Positions 1 to 5,313 of a DNA stretch of 5,436 bases are shown one piece after another. The notes under the pieces were generated by a model that did no database searches, was not told the origin of the DNA, and was given only the letters and a program-made list of their open reading frames with translations. A program made the position numbers and the translations under genes. This stretch comes from Christensenella sp. UBA3798 (GTDB lineage Bacteria; Bacillota; Clostridia; Christensenellales; CAG-1252), in the NCBI GenBank assembly GCA_002368735.1, contig DFEQ01000016.1:1-5436 (forward strand), read 5' to 3'. The number at the start of each line of letters is the position of its first letter. The first letter of the stretch is position 1.

Positions 1-421
1 AGGGGGTCAACAAATCGATGACCTTGATGCCCGTTTCAAATATCTCGGTATTTTCGGATAGTTCGGTGAGTGCGGGGGGCTCGCGATGGATAGACGCCCT
101 TTCCCCCGTCAACTCTCCTTTGCCGTCGATGGGACTGCCGTAAGCATTGAGCACCCTGCCGAGCACCTCGTCCCCTACGGGAACGGTGATGGAATGGCCG
201 GTGGAGATGACCTCCATGCCGCGTGAAATGCCCTCAGTGGGAGTGAGCGCAAGGCAACGGACGGTGTGCCTATCCAGGTGGCTGACCACCTCGAAAAAGA
301 TCTCGCCGCCCTCGGTGGGCACCACCAAGAGTTCGTCCGGATAGGGAAGATGCGTGTCGAAGTGAACGTCCGCCACCACGCCGATTATCTTGATGATTTT
401 TCCTTTATATTCTTTTACCAT
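1..421 (-). CDS. atpD: ATP synthase F1 subunit beta, N-terminal part (runs off the left edge)
   Basis: This is the catalytic subunit of the F1 head, which makes ATP from ADP and phosphate at the alpha/beta interfaces. Only the first 140 codons are in the window. The visible part opens with MVKEYKGKIIKIIGVVADV, the usual beta-barrel start (compare GKIVQVIGAVVDVEF in E. coli). It continues with the conserved ITVPVGDEVLGRVLNAYGSPIDGKGEL stretch (about residues 78-104, split here only by reading) and ETGIKVIDLLTP at 129-140. The window ends just before the expected P-loop, so the catalytic residues cannot be checked. The ATG at 421-419 lies inside the end of atpG, giving a 17-base overlap in another frame. 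No strong Shine-Dalgarno is visible before it, so translational coupling to atpG is likely. The start is well supported by alignment with the family N-terminus. Confidence 0.97.
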   Translation of the reverse strand, partial: MVKEYKGKIIKIIGVVADVHFDTHLPYPDELLVVPTEGGEIFFEVVSHLDRHTVRCLALTPTEGISRGMEVISTGHSITVPVGDEVLGRVLNAYGSPIDGKGELTGERASIHREPPALTELSENTEIFETGIKVIDLLTP

Positions 422-1223
422 CTTTGCTTTCTCGTGAGCCAACGTCCGCGAGGGCGCGGGTGATGCTCTCCTGCCTTGCTTTATTGTATATCGTGGTTAA
501 TTCCGCTATCATCTTTTCGCCGTTTTCGGTCGCCTGCGGCATCGCCAGCACGCGAGAGAAGTGTTCGGACAGTGAAGCGGAGACCAAGGCGCGATATATC
601 GCCGCCGCCAAGTATTCGTATACCGCCCTATCCACCGTCTGCTCGGTGACCGCCTCCTCGAAGGGGGGGGCATCGGTCGGCGTAAAGGGTAGGAGCCTCC
701 GGACGGGGACGCAGGTGTGGTCGCCCTCCACCGCGCTGTACACGAGGAATAACTCGTCCAGCATATCCTCCCTGTAGAGGTTCATGAGGTCCGCCGCGAT
801 GGAGAAGGACGCTTCGGGCGAGGGGCTTTCCGCCGAATGCAGAAACTCCACGTCCGCCTCTATCCCCACCTTGGACAAGCGGTCGCGCGCCGCGCCGCCC
901 ACGATGAAGAGATATCTTTCCTCCCTCGTTTTCAGCGCTTTGACCGCGCTCTCGAAGAGGCGTTGATTGTAGTCGCCGCACAGCCCCTTATCCCCGCCTA
1001 TTACGATAAACGCCGCACGTTTGCCCCGCTCCTTAAAGAAGGGAGAGGGGGCGAAGGATACGCGCTTTAAAATGCGTAAGCTCTCCTCGTAAAAGCGGTC
1101 CGCGAAGGGGAATACACCCCTTGCGCGCCTGAGCTTCGCCATACTGATGGCAAACATAGCGCGGGTGATCTTCACGGTCTCCTTGACCGATTCGATGCGC
1201 CTCTTTATCTCGTGATTATTCAC
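405..1223 (-). CDS. atpG: ATP synthase F1 subunit gamma (272 aa)
   Basis: Gamma is the central rotor shaft, which turns inside the alpha3beta3 head and couples it to the c-ring. Both coiled-coil ends are recognisable. The N-terminus has RRIESVKETVKITRAM (residues 8-23) followed by the AKLRRA basic stretch. A Rossmann-like middle carries GGDKGLCGDYN (76-86). The C-terminal helix has ATENGEKMIAEL and IYNKARQESIT (245-255). The length is slightly short of the usual 285-290. The start is a GTG at 1223-1221, with GGAGG six bases upstream inside the end of atpA; the two genes overlap by 8 bases. The tail after ESIT is unusual: the Glu two residues after the conserved Thr (E. coli gamma E275) is Ala257, and the typical EIVSGAAA ending is replaced by a charged sequence, ADVGSRESKDGKRI. 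This is otherwise a complete, intact gene. Confidence 0.97.
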   Translation of the reverse strand: MNNHEIKRRIESVKETVKITRAMFAISMAKLRRARGVFPFADRFYEESLRILKRVSFAPSPFFKERGKRAAFIVIGGDKGLCGDYNQRLFESAVKALKTREERYLFIVGGAARDRLSKVGIEADVEFLHSAESPSPEASFSIAADLMNLYREDMLDELFLVYSAVEGDHTCVPVRRLLPFTPTDAPPFEEAVTEQTVDRAVYEYLAAAIYRALVSASLSEHFSRVLAMPQATENGEKMIAELTTIYNKARQESITRALADVGSRESKDGKRI

Positions 1224-2925
1224 GCGTCGCCTCCGTAAAAGCGACGTCGAGTTCGGCTTTGTTCTCCTCCGTGAGTTCGCCCGTTTCGGCGATGCTCTTC
1301 AATAGGTCGGGATGTGCGGATCTGATATAAGACAGCACCCGCTGAAGCGCGGACATGACCTGCCCTTTGGGGATATTTGTCAGCTTGTCGCCCGAGGTGA
1401 GATATATCTCCGCCGCTTCTTCCGCCATCGTATAGGGGGCGCCCTGCGGCTGGATAAGCAGCTCGGTGAGTTTAGCGCCGCGATCCAAGACCGCCTTGGT
1501 CTCTTCATCCACGTCGGCGCCGAACTCGGTAAACACCGCCATATCGCGGTATCGCGCAAGGTCGAGTTTCAACCCCTTGACCACCGAGCGGATGGCGTTG
1601 GGTTGCGCGCTGCCACCCACGCGGGAGACCGACAATCCCACGTTGACCGCGGGACGCACGCCGGAACGGAATAGCTCGGTATCCAAAAAAATCTGACCGT
1701 CGGTGATGGATATCACGTTGGTCGGGATATACGCCGAAATATCCGAGGCAAGGGTCTCGATGATGGGGAGTGCGGAGATAGAGCCGCCGCCCAAACGCTT
1801 GGAGAGCTTTGCCGAGCGCTCCAAAAGGCGGGAATGTACGTAAAAGACGTCGCCCGGATAGGCTTCGCGCCCTGCGGGACGACGGAGAAGCAACGAGATG
1901 GTCCTATATGCCACCGCGTGCTTGGATAGGTCGTCGTACACGATGAGAACGTCCTTCCCTTGATACGCCAGCTCCTCCGCCATCGCCGTGGCGGTATAGG
2001 GGGCTACGTATTGGAGGGTCGGGCTGTCCGACGCCGTTGCAGAGACCACCGTGGTATACGCCATAGCGCCGCTGTCACGCAGCCTCTTGATCACCTCGGA
2101 GACGGTGCTGTTCTTTTGCCCGATCGCCACGTAAACGCACAAGACACCGGTGTGCTTCTGGGCAAGGATGGCGTCGATGGCAAGAGAGGTCTTGCCCGTC
2201 TGCCTATCCCCGATGATGAGCTCGCGCTGACCTTTGCCGATGGGGACGATGGCGTCCACCGCCTTGACCCCCGTGCACAGAGGCTCGGACACTTTGGCGC
2301 GGTCGAAGATGCCGGGAGCGGGACTTTCGGCTCGGCGGAAAAACTCCGTCTCTATCCTACCCGCACCGTCGATGGGGTCGCCGAGCGCGCCCACTACCCT
2401 ACCGATGAGGGCTTCGCCGACAGGCACCGTAACGATGCGGTCGGTCAGGCGTACGGGGGCTCCCGCGCCCACCTTGCCTACGCCCGTCAAAAGGATGGCG
2501 CCGACGTCGTCCTCCTCCAAATTCATGACCATGGCAAGGGAGTCATCCCCTACGAGGAGAAGCTCGCCCACCTTGGCGCCGCTGAGCCCCTCCGCGAAGA
2601 TCACGCCGTCCGAAACCGAACTGACCACCCCCGCTTGGATAACTCCGGTGTGCTCGATATGTGAAAACTCCTCTTTGAGAGAGGATACGATATGTTCAAG
2701 AGGTCGATTGGCAATACTATCCGCCGCGCTTCTACCCGCGGCGTTGAGCTTGCCTTTAACGGAAGCGTCCAAGAGTTTGTCGCCGTCCGAGATGACGATG
2801 CCGCCGATAAGCGCCTCGTCCACCAGGAATGCGACCGTCCGCTCCGTCGCGTCAAGACGGGATATTATATCTCTCTTTTGCTTATCCGAGAGAGGTTTTG
2901 CCGACGTGACGACGTAATTAGCCAT
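1216..2925 (-). CDS. atpA: Delta(C-terminal domain)-alpha fusion subunit of F1 ATP synthase (569 aa)
   Basis: This is the regulatory nucleotide-binding subunit of the F1 head with an added N-terminal domain. Residues 1 to about 66 match the C-terminal domain of subunit delta/OSCP, with VVTSAKPLSDKQ (5-16) and then LIGGIVISDGDKLLDASVKG (39-58), the family's LIxGxxIxxGDxxxDxSVxGxL signature. After a short linker (about 67-75), alpha begins with its usual N-terminal helix and the SSVSDGVI strand (102-109). The rest is a full alpha: P-loop GDRQTGKTS (239-247), DVLIVYDDLSKHAVAYR (325-341), GREAYPGDVFYVHSRLLER (352-370), ITDGQIFLDT (407-416) and the arginine-finger motif SVSRVGGSAQ with Arg435. Removing about 73 residues leaves about 496, normal for alpha. 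The ATG at 2925 overlaps the end of atpF by 8 bases, with GGAAG just upstream. The reading frame is continuous, with no sign of a decayed separate delta gene. The alpha identity is certain and the delta domain is strongly supported by motif. Confidence 0.95.
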   Translation of the reverse strand: MANYVVTSAKPLSDKQKRDIISRLDATERTVAFLVDEALIGGIVISDGDKLLDASVKGKLNAAGRSAADSIANRPLEHIVSSLKEEFSHIEHTGVIQAGVVSSVSDGVIFAEGLSGAKVGELLLVGDDSLAMVMNLEEDDVGAILLTGVGKVGAGAPVRLTDRIVTVPVGEALIGRVVGALGDPIDGAGRIETEFFRRAESPAPGIFDRAKVSEPLCTGVKAVDAIVPIGKGQRELIIGDRQTGKTSLAIDAILAQKHTGVLCVYVAIGQKNSTVSEVIKRLRDSGAMAYTTVVSATASDSPTLQYVAPYTATAMAEELAYQGKDVLIVYDDLSKHAVAYRTISLLLRRPAGREAYPGDVFYVHSRLLERSAKLSKRLGGGSISALPIIETLASDISAYIPTNVISITDGQIFLDTELFRSGVRPAVNVGLSVSRVGGSAQPNAIRSVVKGLKLDLARYRDMAVFTEFGADVDEETKAVLDRGAKLTELLIQPQGAPYTMAEEAAEIYLTSGDKLTNIPKGQVMSALQRVLSYIRSAHPDLLKSIAETGELTEENKAELDVAFTEATRE

Positions 2926-3427
2926 TTTTCTTCCAATCCTTGAGCGCGCTGTCGATGAGAGCGTCGTCCACCTTGTCGATCTTTTGCTCGATGATGGACT
3001 GCGCCAGCGTGACCGCGGCGTCCTTGATGCCCGCCTTTGCCTCGGCGACGATCTTGTCCGCCTCCGCCTTGGCGCGCAGCTCTGCCGCCTTGACTATCTC
3101 ATCCGCTTGCGCCTTGCTCTCGTTTAGCTGCTCTTCGCGTATAGCCTGCAACTCTTGCTCGGCGGTGATGCGCTTGTTCTCGAGTTCCTCATCGAGAGCG
3201 TTCAACCTCTCCTCGCCGGCAAGGCGAGCTGCCTCGGCGGCTTTGCGATCCTCCTCCGCCTCGCGTTTCTCTTTATCGATACGCTCCTGCCTTGCACGGA
3301 TGAATTTCATCACCGGCTTATAGAGGATGAGCCACAGCGCGACAAAGAGTATCGCGAAGTTCAAGAGGTGAAGCAGGAACTTCGTGAGGCTCAGTCCGAG
3401 AATGGCGTCCGAAATGATAAACGTCAT
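2918..3427 (-). CDS. atpF: ATP synthase Fo subunit b (169 aa)
   Basis: Subunit b is the membrane-anchored helix of the peripheral stalk; two copies normally reach from the membrane to the top of F1, where they meet subunit delta. The protein has one N-terminal membrane helix (about residues 13-36, LTKFLLHLLNFAILFVALWL) followed by the family's YKPV turn (36-39). A long, highly charged coiled coil rich in Glu, Lys and Ala follows (about 45-135). It ends in AAVTLAQSIIEQKIDK plus a short tail, which matches the normal b C-terminus, so b is full length and not itself fused to delta. The ATG at 3427 follows the atpE stop by one base, with AAGGTG seven bases upstream inside atpE. It overlaps the delta-alpha fusion gene by 8 bases, leaving no room for a separate delta gene. 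Confidence 0.96.
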   Translation of the reverse strand: MTFIISDAILGLSLTKFLLHLLNFAILFVALWLILYKPVMKFIRARQERIDKEKREAEEDRKAAEAARLAGEERLNALDEELENKRITAEQELQAIREEQLNESKAQADEIVKAAELRAKAEADKIVAEAKAGIKDAAVTLAQSIIEQKIDKVDDALIDSALKDWKKNG

Positions 3428-3428
3428 A

Positions 3429-3692
3429 TCACAGCACCTTGATCACAAGCATGATGGCAATAAACAAGCCGTAGATCGCCGTGGTCTCTATGAAGGCGAG
3501 ACCGAGAAGAAGCGTGGTGCGGATCTTGCTCTCCGCCTCGGGCTGACGTGCCGTCGCGTCGAGCGCCTTGCCCGTGGCGATAGCCATACCGATGCCCGCG
3601 CCGGCGCCCACAAAGACCGCGATGACCGCCGCAATGGCATAGACCGAGGTTTCGGTAAGTTCGGAAATGAGATATTGCATAGCCATGATCAT
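3429..3692 (-). CDS. atpE: ATP synthase Fo subunit c (87 aa)
   Basis: This is the proteolipid that forms the rotor ring and carries the translocated ion on a carboxylate in its second helix. Two membrane helices flank the conserved polar loop ARQPEA (48-53). Helix 1 has a glycine-packing motif, G29-A-G31-A-G33-I-G35. Helix 2 carries the ion-binding Glu69 in LAFIETTAIYGL (65-76). The ATG at 3692 was chosen over a possible in-frame GTG/ATG nine codons upstream because AAGGAG sits seven bases before it, within the last codons of atpB, and the resulting 87 residues fit the family length. The site has Glu69, Thr70, Thr71 and Tyr74, but Met36 replaces the Gln found in sodium-binding rings. The coupling ion is therefore not clear from sequence; a proton is somewhat more likely. 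Confidence 0.96.
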   Translation of the reverse strand: MIMAMQYLISELTETSVYAIAAVIAVFVGAGAGIGMAIATGKALDATARQPEAESKIRTTLLLGLAFIETTAIYGLFIAIMLVIKVL

Positions 3693-3696
3693 AGTA

Positions 3697-4422
3697 TTAC
3701 TCCTTCGGAGGCTCGGCATCGCCGCCCTCCACCTTTGCTGGCACCTCCGGCATAGGCAGCGCCGCCGCCTCCCCCACGAAGAGAGAGGATAATATCGCGA
3801 AAACGTACGCCTGTATCAAGGCGTGGAAACAAGTAAAAAGCACTCCGACGATCACGGGAAGACCGAAGGAGAGATAGATATAGTGATACACGAGCTCGGT
3901 GATCATCAGCCCGCTCGAAATGCTACCGAACAGACGGAACGCCATGGAGATGGGGAGGGTGATATCCTTGAGCGCGCCGAGGGCGCCCTTGACCTTCTTC
4001 GTCTTTGCGCTGAAGACCACGATCATGATGAAGGTGGATACCGACAAGGCAAGACAGGCGTTGATATCCCCCATCACGGGACGGAGCCCCAAAAGCTCCA
4101 CCATTGTGCCGAGGAAGATATACGCCGCCGCCGAGAAGACGTAGGCGCCCATGAAGGCGCGGGTGGTGGAATTCTCCTCATTCATCTTGTCAAACATCAA
4201 AACGATGGATTCCAGCACGCTTTGGAGCTTGCCGGGGACGTCGGTAAAGCGCGGGATCACGAATACGCGCATCACGATGGCAAAGAGGATAAGTACGCCC
4301 GCCACGATCATGGACGTATAGAAGCTCGGGTTTACACCCAGCCCGAAGAAACTCACGTTATCCGGAAGTAGCGCCTCTTTCATGGACTCGCCGAGCGAGG
4401 CTGCGCCGAATAATATCTCCAT
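3697..4422 (-). CDS. atpB: ATP synthase Fo subunit a (241 aa)
   Basis: Subunit a is the membrane stator that holds the two ion half-channels against the c-ring. Five or so hydrophobic helices are visible. The family's LRPVMGDINACLALSVSTF segment lies at 113-131 (RP and D-N conserved). The essential arginine is Arg163, in LPISMAFRLFGSISSG (156-171), equivalent to E. coli Arg210. Gln204, in FHALIQAYVF (199-208), matches E. coli Gln252. Two residues are atypical: the usual GN after RLF is GS, and the E. coli Glu219 position is Leu172. A hydrophilic tail of about 20 residues rich in Pro, Glu and Lys follows the last helix. The ATG at 4422 has a perfect AGGAGG four bases upstream. atpE follows after four bases, and its ribosome binding site lies within the atpB 3' end. 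Confidence 0.96.
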   Translation of the reverse strand: MEILFGAASLGESMKEALLPDNVSFFGLGVNPSFYTSMIVAGVLILFAIVMRVFVIPRFTDVPGKLQSVLESIVLMFDKMNEENSTTRAFMGAYVFSAAAYIFLGTMVELLGLRPVMGDINACLALSVSTFIMIVVFSAKTKKVKGALGALKDITLPISMAFRLFGSISSGLMITELVYHYIYLSFGLPVIVGVLFTCFHALIQAYVFAILSSLFVGEAAALPMPEVPAKVEGGDAEPPKE

Positions 4423-4426
4423 CTAT

Positions 4427-4463
4427 CCTCCTATGCCCCTGCCTTATTTAGTTTCGGCAGAGG
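4427..4463 (-). promoter_or_regulatory. Hairpin plus Shine-Dalgarno in front of atpB
   Basis: In the 55-base gap before atpB, the minus-strand transcript can form an 8-bp stem (4456-4463 with 4436-4443, one G-U pair) around a 12-base A-rich loop. Three bases after the stem comes AGGAGG (4432-4427), four bases before the atpB ATG. No U-tract follows, so this is not an intrinsic terminator. It could protect or stabilise the 5' end of a processed atp transcript, or affect ribosome access. The stem and Shine-Dalgarno are seen in the sequence; the role is a guess. Confidence 0.5.
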
Positions 4464-4477
4464 ATGAAAAGCAATAC

Positions 4478-4954
4478 CTATTCTTCCCCGCCCTTTTTCA
4501 CGGGAATGACGTTTACGGCGACGTCCGAGCGGAAGGCGCGCACGTCCTCGATGAATGCGTCCACCGACGACTTCTTCAAAATCACCGTCAGATAGGACAA
4601 CACGTCGGGCTTGGTGGGGTCGCGATAATAGAGCGCCGCAACGAGCGACTCCTCGTCCAAAATCACCTGCGACAAAGCATCGCGCGAAATGCGCTTCTTG
4701 AAAAAGAGCTGGGATACAATGAACTCCTCCTCGCCGAAAGCGAAATAAGAGCCGAAGAGGTTGAAACCTATCAGCGCGATGAAGATAGCGAAAACGACGA
4801 TACTCACGATATCCAGCGCGGGATAGACCGACACGTAGTTCCCCACCTCCGCAAGGCGCAAAATGGCAAAGACTATCGCCGCCAAAGAGGACGCCACGAT
4901 GAGGACGTAGATGAACAACGCCGACTTGGGAAATGCATTGCGATACTTTTTCAT
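4478..4954 (-). CDS. Two-TM membrane protein with PH-like cytosolic tail, unknown function (158 aa)
   Basis: I do not recognise a named family. Residues 10-33 and 46-68 are hydrophobic membrane helices separated by a short polar turn. Residues 73-158 form a soluble domain with the pattern strand, FGEEEFIVSQLFFKKRIS, RDALSQVILDE, a second strand group, then VDAFIEDVRAF. This resembles bacterial PH-type membrane proteins, in which a membrane hairpin is followed by a PH fold. That is inference from pattern, not a confirmed match. It is not atpI, which has four membrane helices and no such tail, although it occupies the place before atpB where atpI often sits. The ATG at 4954 is preferred over an in-frame GTG at 5002 because the promoter -10 lies between them. 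It ends 55 bases before atpB and is probably the first gene of the same transcript. Confidence 0.75.
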   Translation of the reverse strand: MKKYRNAFPKSALFIYVLIVASSLAAIVFAILRLAEVGNYVSVYPALDIVSIVVFAIFIALIGFNLFGSYFAFGEEEFIVSQLFFKKRISRDALSQVILDEESLVAALYYRDPTKPDVLSYLTVILKKSSVDAFIEDVRAFRSDVAVNVIPVKKGGEE

Positions 4955-4960
4955 AATCGT

Positions 4961-4990
4961 ATTATACCACCGATAAAATATAATAGGCAA
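4961..4990 (-). promoter_or_regulatory. Extended -10 promoter, probably for the atp operon; transcript likely leaderless
   Basis: Reading the minus strand, TTGCCT (4990-4985, four of six matches to the -35 consensus) is followed by an 18-base spacer and a perfect TATAAT (4966-4961). The spacer ends in TGG, giving the extended -10 form TGnTATAAT. The ATG of the next gene begins only six bases after the -10, so the start of transcription would fall on or next to the A of that ATG. No Shine-Dalgarno is present in the available space. The promoter elements are read directly; that it drives the whole operon is inference from the close spacing of the downstream genes. Confidence 0.7.
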
Positions 4991-5020
4991 CCATAATAGC
5001 ACGATATCTTCCGCGCGAGA

Positions 5021-5049
5021 TGCGCGAGCGAGCGCGAAAGGCTCGCGCA
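5021..5049. repeat. GC-rich inverted repeat upstream of the promoter
   Basis: A 9-bp perfect stem (5021-5029 TGCGCGAGC with 5041-5049) encloses an 11-base loop. The surrounding stretch repeats GCGCGAG-like words (5013-5047). There is no T-tract on either side, so it is not a standard terminator. It directly adjoins the GTTATATT array and may be part of the same element. Confidence 0.6.
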
Positions 5050-5128
5050 GTTATATTCGCTGCGCGAGTTATATTGCTACCGCAGTTATATTCCGCTACG
5101 CGGAGTGTTATTTCTCACATTGCGAGAA
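5050..5128. repeat. Short array of GTTATATT units separated by small palindromes
   Basis: GTTATATT occurs at 5050-5057, 5068-5075 and 5085-5092, with a degenerate copy, GTTATTTC, at 5107-5114. Spacings are 18, 17 and 22 bases. The intervals are mostly short palindromes: CGCTGCG, CCGCTACGCGG (5093-5103) and TTCTC...GAGAA (5112-5128). The units are shorter and less regular than CRISPR repeats, and no cas gene is nearby. It looks like a small dispersed intergenic repeat of hairpin type, in the gap between ppdK and the atp promoter. Confidence 0.6.
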
Positions 5129-5140
5129 GCTAAGGATAAA

Positions 5141-5180
5141 AGAAAAGCCGCAGGCAAGCGCCTGCGGCAGTTTTCTTATT
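5141..5180 (-). terminator. Strong rho-independent terminator after ppdK (works on either strand)
   Basis: A perfect 9-bp GC-rich stem, GCCGCAGGC (5147-5155) with GCCTGCGGC (5160-5168), encloses a 4-base loop. On the minus strand the stem is followed at once by TTTTCTTTTA, so it would end transcripts from ppdK, whose stop codon is about 145 bases upstream. On the plus strand TTTTCTTATTTATT follows after two bases, so it is potentially bidirectional. It insulates the atp promoter from ppdK read-through. Confidence 0.88.
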
Positions 5181-5184
5181 TATT

Positions 5185-5220
5185 CCACCCTATTCTCGGC
5201 AAGGGTGGAGAATGGGGTAG
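5185..5220. repeat. Imperfect 13-bp hairpin between ppdK and the terminator
   Basis: CCACCCTATTCTC (5185-5197) pairs with GAGAATGGGGTAG (5208-5220), with one mismatch and one G-U pair around a 10-base loop. On the minus-strand transcript it lies between the ppdK stop and the terminator stem. It could protect the 3' end of the ppdK message or be part of a mobile intergenic repeat; the sequence alone does not decide. Confidence 0.5.
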
Positions 5221-5313
5221 AGGCGAGGCTCGGCGAATGAGCGTACTCCTTGTACGTGATTTCGTCAAGCCGCAGACAGAAACGAAGCATATGCCCCGTT
5301 ATCCGTCCCTGCC
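5221..5313. other. Non-coding 3' flank of ppdK with a small palindrome
   Basis: No convincing gene is seen here. It contains the palindrome CGTAC-5 nt-GTACG (5242-5256) and AAGCCGCAGACA (5268-5279, one base different from AAGCCGCAGGCA at the left arm of the terminator). The open frame crossing it on the plus strand runs through two hairpins, the terminator and the ppdK end, and has no family resemblance. Confidence 0.4.

Noticed and set aside
1960..2917. Long plus-strand open frames opposite atpA.
   Set aside because: They are frame shadows of the GC-rich alpha coding sequence, with low-complexity translations rich in Arg, Asp, Ser and Pro and no recognisable motif.
2900..2960. The alpha extension as an assembly or frameshift artefact joining a delta remnant to alpha.
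   Set aside because: The frame is open from an ATG with its own upstream purine-rich site, the delta motif residues are intact and the linker is short. A frameshift would not explain the missing N-terminal two thirds of delta.
3693..3719. A nine-residue longer atpE starting at 3719.
   Set aside because: The upstream start lies inside atpB without a good ribosome binding site, while AAGGAG is ideally placed for 3692 and the shorter protein fits the family.
4478..4954. atpI, the usual gene before atpB.
   Set aside because: There are only two membrane helices, plus a soluble C-terminal domain; atpI has four helices and no such domain.
4955..5002. A 16-residue longer membrane protein starting with GTG at 5002.
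   Set aside because: The extension would be encoded across the -35 and -10 promoter elements, which would place the start upstream of transcription.
5050..5128. A CRISPR array.
   Set aside because: Repeats of 8 bases with 9-14 base intervals are far too short and irregular, and there are no cas genes.
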